Assembly (NCBI GenBank): GCA_020343875.1
Contig: CP070811.1
Location: 1,889,894-1,933,304 of the forward strand
Reading direction: 5' to 3'
Length of the DNA: 43,411 bases
Source of the DNA: Anaerolineales bacterium
GTDB taxonomy: Bacteria; Chloroflexota; Anaerolineae; 4572-78; NAK82
In this document: piece after piece, positions 16,428 to 25,180 of the stretch
Position numbering within the stretch: position 1 is the stretch's first letter
Layout of the letters: every line of letters starts with the position of its first letter
Notes under the pieces: model-generated
Told to the model about the DNA's origin: nothing
Databases searched by the model: none
What the model saw: only the letters and a program-made list of their open reading frames with translations
Translations under genes and position numbers: made by a program

Positions 16428-18179
16428 CTATTCCAGCGCTTCGAGAATGTCTCCCAGTAGATCTTCTTCCGTGAAGGAACCTTTCTGCAGAAGCGACTCA
16501 ACCTGCCCATCCAGCCGGCGTCGTTCGGCTGATGTTAACTCTTTGGCTGTGACCACGATGACTGGCACGTCTCGAAACTCTTCTTCTGATTTAACGATTT
16601 CGAGCAGAGTAAAACCGTCCAGTTCTGGCATCATCAGGTCCAGCAGGATCAAATCTGGACGTTCCCGGCGAATTAGGTCCAGGCCTGTGCTTCCATCCTG
16701 AGCCTCGAAGATCTGATATTTGCCGCACGCCTGCAAGATCCTTCGCAAAAGTCGGGCGGCGTCTGGCTCGTCTTCGACGATGACGACTCGCTTCACGCGT
16801 CCATCCAGGCGATTAAGGGCGGTCATCAGACCCTCACGTGGCGCTGGCGAGTGAGATGCCAAAGCTGCGGCTTCGGCCGTACCCAACGTACGAGCCCAGT
16901 CGTCACCCAGCAGATGTTTTTCGACGGGAAAAGTGTGCCCTGAAATATTGATGACCACCACTTCGTCTGGTTTGATAATCTGTTGCCCTAGCAGCTTGAA
17001 GACCCCTGCACAAGCCAAGGCCGCTGCTGGCTCCATCGAAAGCCCGTCCATTTTGGCCATCACGCGCATAGCCCGGAAAGCCTCCTCATCGGTGACGGCC
17101 TCCATGACGCCGCCATGCTCCAGCATTATGTTCCGCAAAAAGGGATAGACTGCGCCGGGGCTGCCGGTGGCCAGGGTCGTAATGCGTGTCTGTGGATCGG
17201 TTACATCTTCGGCTTCTTCAAGGTCGGCTTTGAAACTGTTGACCATCGGTGCACAGCCAGCAGCTTGAATAAGGGCCAGTTTGGGCATTTTCTTGGTGAA
17301 GCCCATTTGATAAAGTTCGCGAAAGCCTTTCCACACACCCACTGGCCCCAGGCCACCACTGACTGCCTGCACGTACCAATCGGGCACGCACCACCTGCTC
17401 GTTCTGCCCGCCGTCCGGGCCTGCCCTCCGCCGAGGGGATGGATTGCCGGACCGTCAAAGGCACGGCTGGGCCCCGTGTCATCTTCACTGATCATCTGCC
17501 CCAGTTGCTCGGCGATCTCAAAGGCTATTGTTTTCATGCTTTCTTTGGCGGCAATGCTGCGCACCCCTCGATCGACAAACAGTCTTTTGTGACCAGCGAA
17601 GTTAGCCGCCACAATCTTAGTCCGATCGTAAGTGCTGGTGACCTTTATGACCTCGGTCCCGTAAAACGCCGTTTCACGCATCTTGTCAGCAGGGACCGTG
17701 CTAGTGAGAAAGGCCCACAACTTGATGCCCGCCCGTGCGCAGTAAGCAGAATAGGAAATGGCCACATTTCCAGTCGAAGCGACCACTGCTTCGGTCACTC
17801 CCGCCTCCTTCATGGCTGATATGGCCAGTGATGCTTGGCGGTCTTTGAAAGAACTGGTGGGCCCCTGCCGTTCGTCTTTCAAGTAGAGGTGACGATGGCC
17901 TAACATCAGTCCCAGATTGGTGGCCTTGAGCAGTGGAGTGCCTCCCTCTCCCATAGATATGATGTTGTCCTGCTTCTGAAGCGGAAGTAACTCCCAGTAT
18001 CGCCACATCGTGTTGAAGGGCCGCGAAGCTAAATTTGGCTGCCACGTCTTGGCAAGGGCGTCCAAATTATAATCCGCATCCAGCCAGTCATGGCCGCACT
18101 GCTCACACCCCGCTATGGGGGTAACGTAGGCCACACGGTGTCCACATTTGGCACACTTTACGTGGAACTCTTTCTCCAT
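16428..18179 (-). CDS. Threonine synthase-like PLP enzyme fused to a response-regulator receiver
   Basis: 583 aa. Residues 1-30 are a zinc ribbon (C9, C12, C25, C28). Residues ~55-430 are a fold-type II PLP enzyme of the threonine synthase family, converting O-phosphohomoserine to threonine: Lys112 in SSFKDRQ, VASTGNVAIS, AVSGGLGPVGVWKGF and SGHTFPVEKHLLGDDWA at its end. Residues ~229-264 are a Gly/Arg-rich insertion absent from typical members. Residues ~465-583 are a full receiver domain: EDE acidic pocket at 469-471, phospho-acceptor Asp514 (LILLDLMMP), Thr in VVTAKEL, Lys in LLQKGSF. The linker and receiver closely resemble the second receiver of the adjacent kinase. Phosphorylation may tune the enzyme; whether it is still threonine synthase is not certain. 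Confidence 0.8.
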   Translation of the reverse strand: MEKEFHVKCAKCGHRVAYVTPIAGCEQCGHDWLDADYNLDALAKTWQPNLASRPFNTMWRYWELLPLQKQDNIISMGEGGTPLLKATNLGLMLGHRHLYLKDERQGPTSSFKDRQASLAISAMKEAGVTEAVVASTGNVAISYSAYCARAGIKLWAFLTSTVPADKMRETAFYGTEVIKVTSTYDRTKIVAANFAGHKRLFVDRGVRSIAAKESMKTIAFEIAEQLGQMISEDDTGPSRAFDGPAIHPLGGGQARTAGRTSRWCVPDWYVQAVSGGLGPVGVWKGFRELYQMGFTKKMPKLALIQAAGCAPMVNSFKADLEEAEDVTDPQTRITTLATGSPGAVYPFLRNIMLEHGGVMEAVTDEEAFRAMRVMAKMDGLSMEPAAALACAGVFKLLGQQIIKPDEVVVINISGHTFPVEKHLLGDDWARTLGTAEAAALASHSPAPREGLMTALNRLDGRVKRVVIVEDEPDAARLLRRILQACGKYQIFEAQDGSTGLDLIRRERPDLILLDLMMPELDGFTLLEIVKSEEEFRDVPVIVVTAKELTSAERRRLDGQVESLLQKGSFTEEDLLGDILEALE

Positions 18180-18245
18180 ACAGCCTGGGCTTTACTCCCT
18201 TTCTTAAACTGGACAATTTGAAACCTTCCCACAGGTTTTGAGCTG

Positions 18246-18268
18246 CCGATCAGAAATCTCTTGATCGG
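18246..18268. repeat. Inverted repeat in the leader of the threonine synthase-receiver gene
   Basis: CCGATCA (18246-18252) and TGATCGG (18262-18268) pair perfectly across 9 nt, about 70 bases before the ATG. It has no T-run, so an operator or leader hairpin is more likely than a terminator. Confidence 0.35.
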
Positions 18269-18330
18269 GAAAACCTACCGTTTGAAGAGAACTTCGCCTG
18301 GCCTATGGGAAGGTAGCAGTTGCTGAATAT

Positions 18331-18358
18331 ATTATAGGTATTACCCTTGCCGACGCAA
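18331..18358 (-). promoter_or_regulatory. Internal promoter for the threonine synthase-receiver gene
   Basis: On the minus strand a perfect TATAAT (18336-18331) lies just past the kinase stop, with TTGCGT (18358-18353) 16 bp upstream. It would give a 145-nt leader, so this gene can be transcribed apart from the kinase. Confidence 0.45.
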
Positions 18359-21300
18359 TTCTATTTGGCCTAATGCCTTGCGCAGATCCTCCAGTAGCTC
18401 GTGCTCGGTAAAGAGCCCCTTATGCAGCAATATTTCGACCTGACCCAGTAGCCGTTGACGTTCTTCCTCTGTCAACGCTTTAGCGGTGATAACGATGATG
18501 GGGATGTTGCGGGTGTCGGGGTCTCGTTTGAGGGCTTCTATGACGGCGAAGCCATCTACCTCCGGCATCATCAGGTCGAGGATGATAAGGTCTGGTTTTT
18601 CTTTTTGTACCAGGTCTATTCCGATCTGTCCGCCATGGGCCTCAGTTAGCAGATAGCGGCGTTGCGCTTCAAGAATACGGCGGATAAGTAAGATATCATC
18701 AGCTTGATCATCTATGACCAGCACCTTTGCCTCTTCTTCCCCCTGATCCAAACGTGATAGAGCAGCCAATAATTCTTCTTCCATTATGGGTTTTATCAGG
18801 TAATCGGCAGCGCCCAAGCTAAAGGCAAGGCCCTTGTTACTGATAATACTACAAATGATGATCGGAATGTGTTGGGTCTGTGGGCACTCTTTTAGCTCTT
18901 GGAGCACCTGCCAGCCGTCCTTGGTGGGCATCAGCCCGTCGAGGGTAATGGCGAAAGGCTGTAACTCAATCGCTTTATCAAGCGCTTCGTCGCCATTGGC
19001 GACACCGACTACTTGATACCCTTGCCTTTCCAGGTATCTTCGGTACAGGCTGATAACGCCAGGGTCATCGTCCACTGCCAGAATCAGTCGGCGCTCTATA
19101 GTCTGCGACTTGGTTTCTGGCTCATCTTTGGCGGGTTCCGGCTTGGGCTTTGTCTGAGCGCGGATGGGTAGAGTGACGGTGAAGGTTGAGCCCACCCCCA
19201 CCTCGCTCTCTACGTTAATCTCGCCCCCGTGCATTTCGGCAAAATGGCGGCTGATCGGTAGACCCAGCCCGGTACCGCCAAAACGGCGAGTGGTTGTGCC
19301 ATCCGCTTGGGTGAACTCCTCGAAAATGCGCTCCAGTTTCTCTTGGGGGATGCCTATGCCAGTATCAGTGATGCTGAGTGAAACACATTCGTCGTCGTAG
19401 TCGGCAGTCAGGCTGATTTTGCCACGTTCGGTGAACTTGGTTGCGTTGGAGACGAGGTTGAGCAGAATCTGACGCACTCGGGTGCTGTCGGCCCAGATGA
19501 TTGGCAAATCTTCAGGCACGTGCTGCTCGAGCTTGATGGGCCTGTCCTTGACCAATCCCACTGCCGTAGACATAACCCCCTTGATGATCGGCTTCAGATC
19601 CATCTCATCGAAGTTGAGCTCCATCTTGCCGGCCCCGATCTTCGACAAATCTAGAATGTCGTTGATGAGGCCTAGCAGATGCTGGCCACTGTTATAGATG
19701 GCGGTCAGGTCAGTCTGCTGCAGTTCAGTAAGAGGGCCGTCGATGCCCTTGAGAATGACGCGCGAGAAGCCGATGATCGAGTTAAGTGGCGTCCTTAGCT
19801 CATGAGACATATTGGCCAGGAACTGAGTCTTGAACCTGTCCACCTCACGCAGCCGCTCGGCTGTCTCTTTCTGTTCTTCGAAGGCACGGATGTTGTCGAT
19901 GGTGATAGCTGCCTGCCTGGACAGCGTCTGGCAAAAGTCCAACTCGGCTTCCGTAAATACTCGCTTTTGCCCCACTGTCTCGATGGCCAAGCTACCAATG
20001 AGTTCTTCTCTGACTACCATAGGTACCAGCAACATTGTTTTGACATTTGCTTGGGCTGGCGCGTCCTTGGGTTTATCCGGGGCTGGATGTGCGCTCGCAT
20101 CTTCAATTACCAGGGGCCGGTGAGTATCAAGTAGAAGCTCATAGGTGGGGTTGTCGGTAATTGGGGTGGGAGCTGCCTCCTGGTCGGGAGTGGGCCGGTA
20201 TTCGGCTACTAATTTGGCATATCCGTTTTCACTATCAAAGATGGTCAACTGGCACTGCTGCGCTCCCAGTCGGTCTGCCATTTCATCCACTAAGATCTGA
20301 TATAGGGCATCCAGGCCGGTACAGGTGGTAATGCGATGGCTAGCTCGATAGAGAGCTTCAGTCTCGGTCAGGGCAGTCTGGGTCTGCTCAAAGAGACGCA
20401 CATTCTCCACAGCCAGGGCTACCTGATCCGCTACATCTGCGAGGAGTGCGATCTCGTCGTCCGTCCACTTGTGTCCATTGTTCTCGTGGAATCCTAAGGC
20501 GCCAATAGCCTCATCGCGCAGCATAATGGGTGCTATCAGTGCAGCTTGCTCTTTTCCGCCATCCGTATTGGAGCGGACAATCACCTCCTGGTGTGCCATC
20601 ACACGTTGGGTCTCGGGCAGCACTTGCTCACTAAAAGGTATGGCATCTAGCTGTCGACGTTCGTAGTGAGTTGCCGCTTGAGCCAGCCTGTACTTAGACT
20701 GGTGCCTGCAATTGGTGCTTCGCTGAATTCTCTCTGCCTCGTCCAAGCGTGCTTGGGTCTTTGTGTAGGCCTGAGCATTGGCAATGGCGACTGCCAATTG
20801 GTCAGCCATGGTCTGCAATACGCTGACGTCTTCTTCAGAGAAGGCCCGGTGCTGGGTGCTCTGCCAATCCATCGCCCCTATCACTTGGTCGGCGTACTGC
20901 AACGGCAGGACAATCTGTGAGCGGCTCTCGGGAAGCAGCGCCTGCTTAGCCGCGCTAAAGGCAATGTGGGCCTGGGCGTTGGCTGTACATTGGCCCAACG
21001 GGGAGGCACCGCCTACTGCGACCCGGTAACCCTGCGCCACCATTTGACAGCCTGCCTCACCAGTGCCTGCCCGCAACACTGCCCACTGCCTACTTTCGTC
21101 GATCAAGAACAGGCCAACGTAATACAGGTCAAATCGGTCACGTGTCAGTTTTACCGCCTGTTGTAGAAGCGCATCCAGGTTCATCTCTGAGGTGGCGCCC
21201 TGGAGGACTTGGGCAGCCACCTGGAATTGGAGTGTCCATTTCTGAAACAGAGCGTTAGCTTCGAAAAGTGATGCCACTCTTTCCTCAAGATATGCCTGAG

Positions 21301-21913
21301 TGCGGGTCGACTCAGCTTGCTTCTCCTCTGCTACTTTCAGGACGCCCGACATGGAGGAATTGAATCGCCACTGTATCCCCATAACAGCCACAGCCAGCGC
21401 GCACGTAGCCAGGTATAGGGTATGAAATCCTGCCCAAGCCATCGCGGTCGGCCAAATGAGACGTATCAACAAGGAGGCGGTGAGCACCGCCAGGGTGATT
21501 GCTAGCACAGGCAGCACCAATCTGGAGATTCTGGTTTGCTGTTCGCCGGGTGTGATCTTTGCAGAAAGAGCCCTTGCTCTTGGAAGCCTGAGCCTTGGCT
21601 GGGCTTCTTCCGTCTCCGTAGGAGCAATCATCAGCTCGGGTCCAAAATCGGCCCCGGCTCCACCCTCAAAGAGCTCAGCGATGGCGCCCTCCAAGGGAGA
21701 TCCATTCTTGCTGCCCCCTGTGCCCGTGGGTGATAAAAGCGGCCCTATCGTGGATCTCTCGGCGGCAAGCGGTTCGACCTCGGCTTCGCTCTCAAGGAGG
21801 CAGGCTATTACCTCCTCCCAGAGCGCACCGTCCTGCCTCTCCCCAGCTGTCGAGCTAGAGTCAATTTCCGAAAACAAAGCCTCAAGTTGGTTGCTGTAGG
21901 ATTCATTGGCCAT
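18341..21913 (-). CDS. Hybrid histidine kinase: GAF x3 - HisKA - HATPase - REC - REC
   Basis: 1190 aa. Residues 1-120 are acidic and low in complexity, with three short helical motifs (LEALFSEID, VIACLLESE, AIAELFEGG). Two membrane segments follow (~131-180), then GAF domains at ~235-385, ~425-505 (short) and ~520-675. The H box is MSHELRTPLN with His704. N823 (LVSNATKF), DTGIGIP and GGTGLGLPIS form the ATPase. REC1 (~942-1055) has Asp992, with Ser in place of the usual Thr (IICSII). REC2 (~1063-1180) has Asp1113. It is the only histidine kinase in the window. Its ATG overlaps the ParA stop by 11 bases, with AAGGAG inside the ParA end, so the two are translationally coupled. Phosphate could pass to the nearby receivers. 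Confidence 0.92.
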   Translation of the reverse strand: MANESYSNQLEALFSEIDSSSTAGERQDGALWEEVIACLLESEAEVEPLAAERSTIGPLLSPTGTGGSKNGSPLEGAIAELFEGGAGADFGPELMIAPTETEEAQPRLRLPRARALSAKITPGEQQTRISRLVLPVLAITLAVLTASLLIRLIWPTAMAWAGFHTLYLATCALAVAVMGIQWRFNSSMSGVLKVAEEKQAESTRTQAYLEERVASLFEANALFQKWTLQFQVAAQVLQGATSEMNLDALLQQAVKLTRDRFDLYYVGLFLIDESRQWAVLRAGTGEAGCQMVAQGYRVAVGGASPLGQCTANAQAHIAFSAAKQALLPESRSQIVLPLQYADQVIGAMDWQSTQHRAFSEEDVSVLQTMADQLAVAIANAQAYTKTQARLDEAERIQRSTNCRHQSKYRLAQAATHYERRQLDAIPFSEQVLPETQRVMAHQEVIVRSNTDGGKEQAALIAPIMLRDEAIGALGFHENNGHKWTDDEIALLADVADQVALAVENVRLFEQTQTALTETEALYRASHRITTCTGLDALYQILVDEMADRLGAQQCQLTIFDSENGYAKLVAEYRPTPDQEAAPTPITDNPTYELLLDTHRPLVIEDASAHPAPDKPKDAPAQANVKTMLLVPMVVREELIGSLAIETVGQKRVFTEAELDFCQTLSRQAAITIDNIRAFEEQKETAERLREVDRFKTQFLANMSHELRTPLNSIIGFSRVILKGIDGPLTELQQTDLTAIYNSGQHLLGLINDILDLSKIGAGKMELNFDEMDLKPIIKGVMSTAVGLVKDRPIKLEQHVPEDLPIIWADSTRVRQILLNLVSNATKFTERGKISLTADYDDECVSLSITDTGIGIPQEKLERIFEEFTQADGTTTRRFGGTGLGLPISRHFAEMHGGEINVESEVGVGSTFTVTLPIRAQTKPKPEPAKDEPETKSQTIERRLILAVDDDPGVISLYRRYLERQGYQVVGVANGDEALDKAIELQPFAITLDGLMPTKDGWQVLQELKECPQTQHIPIIICSIISNKGLAFSLGAADYLIKPIMEEELLAALSRLDQGEEEAKVLVIDDQADDILLIRRILEAQRRYLLTEAHGGQIGIDLVQKEKPDLIILDLMMPEVDGFAVIEALKRDPDTRNIPIIVITAKALTEEERQRLLGQVEILLHKGLFTEHELLEDLRKALGQIELRRQG

Positions 21914-22667
21914 TATTCAACAGCTCCTTGGCGAGCGCTCGGTACTGTTCGGCACCGCGTGTGGTGGGTGCATAAAGGGTGATTGGTTGACCAAGTGTCG
22001 GGCTTTCCCTTAACTTGGTATCCACCTCGATGATTGTTTCAAAGAGAACTCTATTTAATCCGCGTTGCATTTGCTCAAGCGTGACTTGGCAGATTTTGTT
22101 ACGCCGGTCATACATGGTCACCAGCACGCGATATTTCAAGCGCGGGTTGGTCTTCTTGCGCATATACTCAACCAGTTTTCTATAGTTGAGGAGTGTATGA
22201 GCAGCAAAATACTCGCACTGGACGGGAATGATCAGCAAATTGGCTGCCGTCAGGGCATTCAGTGTCAATGCCCCCAGAGAGGGTGGGCAGTCAATCAGGA
22301 TAAAATCATAGAAGTCATCTCCCAGGGATTGCAACCCGTTCTTCAATTGAAACTGAAAGTCTGGCCGCCCCTGGAGAACCTTTTCCAGGATGACCAGGCG
22401 CTGATTAGCGGGAACGATGTCCAGGCCCTGTACTGAACTTTCGCGGCTGACGCTGAGCAGAGAGTTGTTCCCCAGCAAAACATCCCCCACTGTGCGGCGT
22501 AGTTCCTTGGGTGTCAATCCTATAGACAGGGTGAGGTGGGCCTGAGGATCCAGGTCAACAAGCAGGACGAAGTGCCCCATCTCGGACAGGCTGGCCCCCA
22601 GCGACAGGCAGGTGGTGGTCTTTGCCACGCCTCCCTTTTGGCTGCTGACGGCAATTGTTTGGGTCAT
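21903..22667 (-). CDS. ParA/Soj-family ATPase without a ParB partner
   Basis: 254 aa from ATG 22667 (AGGAAGG eight bases upstream; the frame runs further and overlaps the preceding gene). It is a Walker-type ATPase that dimerises on ATP and commonly binds DNA or membrane. The deviant Walker A is QKGGVAKTTT (Lys11 and Lys16), the switch I/II regions read DLDPQAHLT and LIDCPPSLG, and the later NALTAANLLIIPVQCEYFA is typical of Soj/ParA. There is no parB, parS-like cluster or origin gene nearby. It sits between a Cache/GAF sensor and the hybrid kinase and overlaps the latter, so it more likely positions a protein cluster, like chemoreceptor- or carboxysome-positioning ParAs, than segregates DNA. 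Confidence 0.88.
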   Translation of the reverse strand: MTQTIAVSSQKGGVAKTTTCLSLGASLSEMGHFVLLVDLDPQAHLTLSIGLTPKELRRTVGDVLLGNNSLLSVSRESSVQGLDIVPANQRLVILEKVLQGRPDFQFQLKNGLQSLGDDFYDFILIDCPPSLGALTLNALTAANLLIIPVQCEYFAAHTLLNYRKLVEYMRKKTNPRLKYRVLVTMYDRRNKICQVTLEQMQRGLNRVLFETIIEVDTKLRESPTLGQPITLYAPTTRGAEQYRALAKELLNNGQ

Positions 22668-22695
22668 AGCTGCTGCCTTCCTCATCCCTGACGGC

Positions 22696-25110
22696 TCATG
22701 GCTTATGGCCATCTTCCCCGCCATCCTCGGCAGGTAAAGCACCCTCCAGTCGCAAAAAGGCACCCGACGTTCCCATTACGGTGAAAAGTGCGTCCACGGT
22801 TGTCTGTACGATGCCATCTACGCTAGTGGCGCGGCGCATCTGATCGGTGATTTCGCGGGTTAGTCGTTCTCGAGCGGCGCTACGCTGCACGTCCTGATAG
22901 AGCCGGGCGCTTTCCAGGGCTGATCCCAACTGCTCGATGATATGTTCTAGGGTGTCTATTTCCTCTGGAGTCCACGGGTCGGCATCGCCCGGCTTGTGAG
23001 TATCCAGCACGCCCACCACCTGACCGCGCACCTTGATAGGCACAGCCAAGGGGCTTGAGGTCTGCTTTCCATAGGCATCAAGCTGGCGGGACTTGGGATT
23101 TGAGATTTGAATTGTCCGCCCCTTGCGTAGGGCCTGTTCCATTTCGGGTCGCCACACATCCCTTGCGATGGATACGCCGCGCTCGTCGCTGCAGAAGCCC
23201 AGGTCGGGCCGGGCGCGAAGTGTCTCTTCCCATGCCTGGCGACTCAACTCACCGTAGGCGCGCCGCTCTGCCTCCAATGCTTGCTGAACTTCGGCGAATA
23301 AGCGGGCGTTATCAATAGCCACTGCCACTTGGTTAGCCAAGATCTGGAGTACTTCGATATCTTCCTGCGTGAAGACAGCCTCTTCAATGCTCTGTACGTC
23401 GAGAGCGCCTAGCACACGAGTACCAGCCACAAGTGGCAGTGCCATTTCCGAGCGGGTGTCAGGCATGTCTGGGTTGTCGAAATACATGGCGTCGGAGCCT
23501 ACATCCAAGGCTATACGGGGCTCCCCCATTCCTGTGGCATAACCCACAATGCCTTGCTGACCTACCCGTAATTTGTGGCCGCGGGCCAGCATTCGCTGGC
23601 CGCCATCGCTATTGGCCGCGCGCAGCACGGCATACTCGCTTGTATCGTCCGTCAAGAAAATCCCCACGTGATAAAAGCCAAAGCGCTCGCTGATCAGATG
23701 TGTCACCTGGTTCAGTAGTTGGTCCAGCTCGCGGATGGATGTAGCGGCCTGCCCTACCTCAGCAGCCGCCTGCAACTGCACGGCGCGACGTTCGAGGTCA
23801 CGAGTGCGTTTGGCGACCTGGCGCTCCAGATCAGTGATCAGCTCTCGGAGTCGGGTAGTCATATGGTTGAAGGTGGCGGCCAATGTTCCGATTTCATCGC
23901 CAGCTTCCACTTCGGCCTGTGCTGTCAGGTCGCCGCCACCAATTCGATCTGCCACAGCGGTCAGCCGAGTGACGGGGCCAGCCAACAGTTGCCCCACGCC
24001 GGCTGCCACGCCCGCAACCATTCCAGCGATCACGACCGCTAGCAATGCTACAGTGCGGCTTTGAGCTTTGACGGGGGCTAGGTACACATCTTGTGGCTCA
24101 AAGAAGGCCACTAACCATGGTTGTGTTTTCATCCTTGCCACGGCCACTCGGTTTATTCGGCCTCCTGCGGCGGCATCTTCTGTGACGAAGAATGGCTGGT
24201 CAGTTGAGGTCGCCAGCTGCTGGTCAAGCACAGGTAAGCTAGTGGAGAGTTGCCCGATCGGCAGATCGGGCAAGCGCCGGGCTGCCTTCAGCTCTGAGAC
24301 ACGGGCCGGGTCGGGCGGCGCCAAGAACTTGAAAATCGTTTTCGGTTTCGTTCCGTGCGCTAGGTGAATGTGGTTCTCATCGAACAGAATTCCGAATGAA
24401 TCTGGTCCCGCCAGATCGTTACTCTGAGCAAGTAGTTGTTGCAGCACGCTAGCATTATAGCTTGCGCGTAGCACACCTACAATCTCTCCGCTTTCATTAT
24501 GCACGGGGCTGCTGAAGTATACATATGCCTGGCCTGGTAGCTCACCCAGCATCACCGGAGAGGCATACGGCTCGTCGGTTTCCAGAGGCACCTGGAAATA
24601 ATCAAAGCTCTGCTCGTCTAGCCCGATGTCTGGTGCAAAGGTGTCGACTATATTCTGGCCATAGCGATCCAAGAGGGCATATGAGGAAATGTTGGCCGTG
24701 TCTCTGCGGCCGGCTGCGCGTAGGATGGTCACCACCTGGGCTTCTTCGGCACTGCCCAAGCGTTGCTCGGCAGGTAGACTAAGATATTTCTCAAAGGCGC
24801 CTAGCTGAGCTTCCGCGCTTATCGCATCCAGATTGGCATTAAAAAAGTTGTCAAGGGCGGCTACGGTCTGCGAGGCCGTCGCAAACAGGGCCTGGTTGGC
24901 TGCATTCGTTAGGGCTGCGCGCGAGGTGCGGCTATTTAGGTAAGACAGTAGACCCAAGGGGACGAGCGACACGACCAGGAAGGCTATGATCAGTTTCGTT
25001 CGTAGCGTGAAGGCGGCAATTGGCCACCTGCGGGTATGGATTATTGTCTCGCTGGCTCGTGTTTCGGCCATTTTATCTGGGCTAGTCAACTGGAGGTCGG
25101 AAGCATCCAT
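22696..25110 (-). CDS. Cache-HAMP-GAF sensor without a kinase domain
   Basis: 804 aa from ATG 25110 (GGAGG seven bases upstream). There is a membrane segment at ~40-60 (LIIAFLVVSLVPLGLLSYL), an extracytoplasmic double-Cache-like region (~60-340: SSYALLDRYGQNIVDT, YFQVPLETDEPYASPV, YVYFSSPVHNESGEIVGVLR), a second membrane segment near 355-380, HAMP (~380-435, AGDEIGTLAATFNHM), a coiled coil, a GAF domain (~450-620) and a second GAF-like part (~650-745). It ends with the tail ARERLTREITDQMRRA...TTVDALF, not with HisKA, HATPase, GGDEF or methyl-accepting sequence. It should receive an outside signal and pass it by protein contact. Its stop precedes the ParA start by 28 bases. Confidence 0.85.
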   Translation of the reverse strand: MDASDLQLTSPDKMAETRASETIIHTRRWPIAAFTLRTKLIIAFLVVSLVPLGLLSYLNSRTSRAALTNAANQALFATASQTVAALDNFFNANLDAISAEAQLGAFEKYLSLPAEQRLGSAEEAQVVTILRAAGRRDTANISSYALLDRYGQNIVDTFAPDIGLDEQSFDYFQVPLETDEPYASPVMLGELPGQAYVYFSSPVHNESGEIVGVLRASYNASVLQQLLAQSNDLAGPDSFGILFDENHIHLAHGTKPKTIFKFLAPPDPARVSELKAARRLPDLPIGQLSTSLPVLDQQLATSTDQPFFVTEDAAAGGRINRVAVARMKTQPWLVAFFEPQDVYLAPVKAQSRTVALLAVVIAGMVAGVAAGVGQLLAGPVTRLTAVADRIGGGDLTAQAEVEAGDEIGTLAATFNHMTTRLRELITDLERQVAKRTRDLERRAVQLQAAAEVGQAATSIRELDQLLNQVTHLISERFGFYHVGIFLTDDTSEYAVLRAANSDGGQRMLARGHKLRVGQQGIVGYATGMGEPRIALDVGSDAMYFDNPDMPDTRSEMALPLVAGTRVLGALDVQSIEEAVFTQEDIEVLQILANQVAVAIDNARLFAEVQQALEAERRAYGELSRQAWEETLRARPDLGFCSDERGVSIARDVWRPEMEQALRKGRTIQISNPKSRQLDAYGKQTSSPLAVPIKVRGQVVGVLDTHKPGDADPWTPEEIDTLEHIIEQLGSALESARLYQDVQRSAARERLTREITDQMRRATSVDGIVQTTVDALFTVMGTSGAFLRLEGALPAEDGGEDGHKP

Positions 25111-25151
25111 ATCAAAGCCTCCAAGATGTAATGATCTAATCGCCGGTAGCA

Positions 25152-25180
25152 ATTATGCTGGTTCGAGCAAGGCCCATCAA
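25152..25180 (-). promoter_or_regulatory. Probable promoter of the Cache-HAMP-GAF / ParA / kinase genes
   Basis: On the minus strand, TTGATG (25180-25175), 17 bp, CATAAT (25157-25152). It spans the end of the preceding GAF gene and lies about 42 bases before ATG 25110. It could drive the sensor, ParA and kinase as one unit. Confidence 0.45.

Noticed and set aside
18180..18340. Threonine riboswitch or attenuator in the leader of the enzyme-receiver gene
   Set aside because: The inverted repeat has no T-run, no leader peptide rich in Thr/Ile codons is seen, and no known riboswitch pattern is recognisable.
19802..20134. Plus-strand frames opposite the hybrid kinase
   Set aside because: They lie opposite the conserved H box and GAF coding sequence and have no independent support.
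22667..22763. N-terminal extension of ParA to 22763
   Set aside because: It would overlap the preceding sensor gene and add residues with no similarity to ParA; ATG 22667 has a good ribosome site and starts at the first beta strand.
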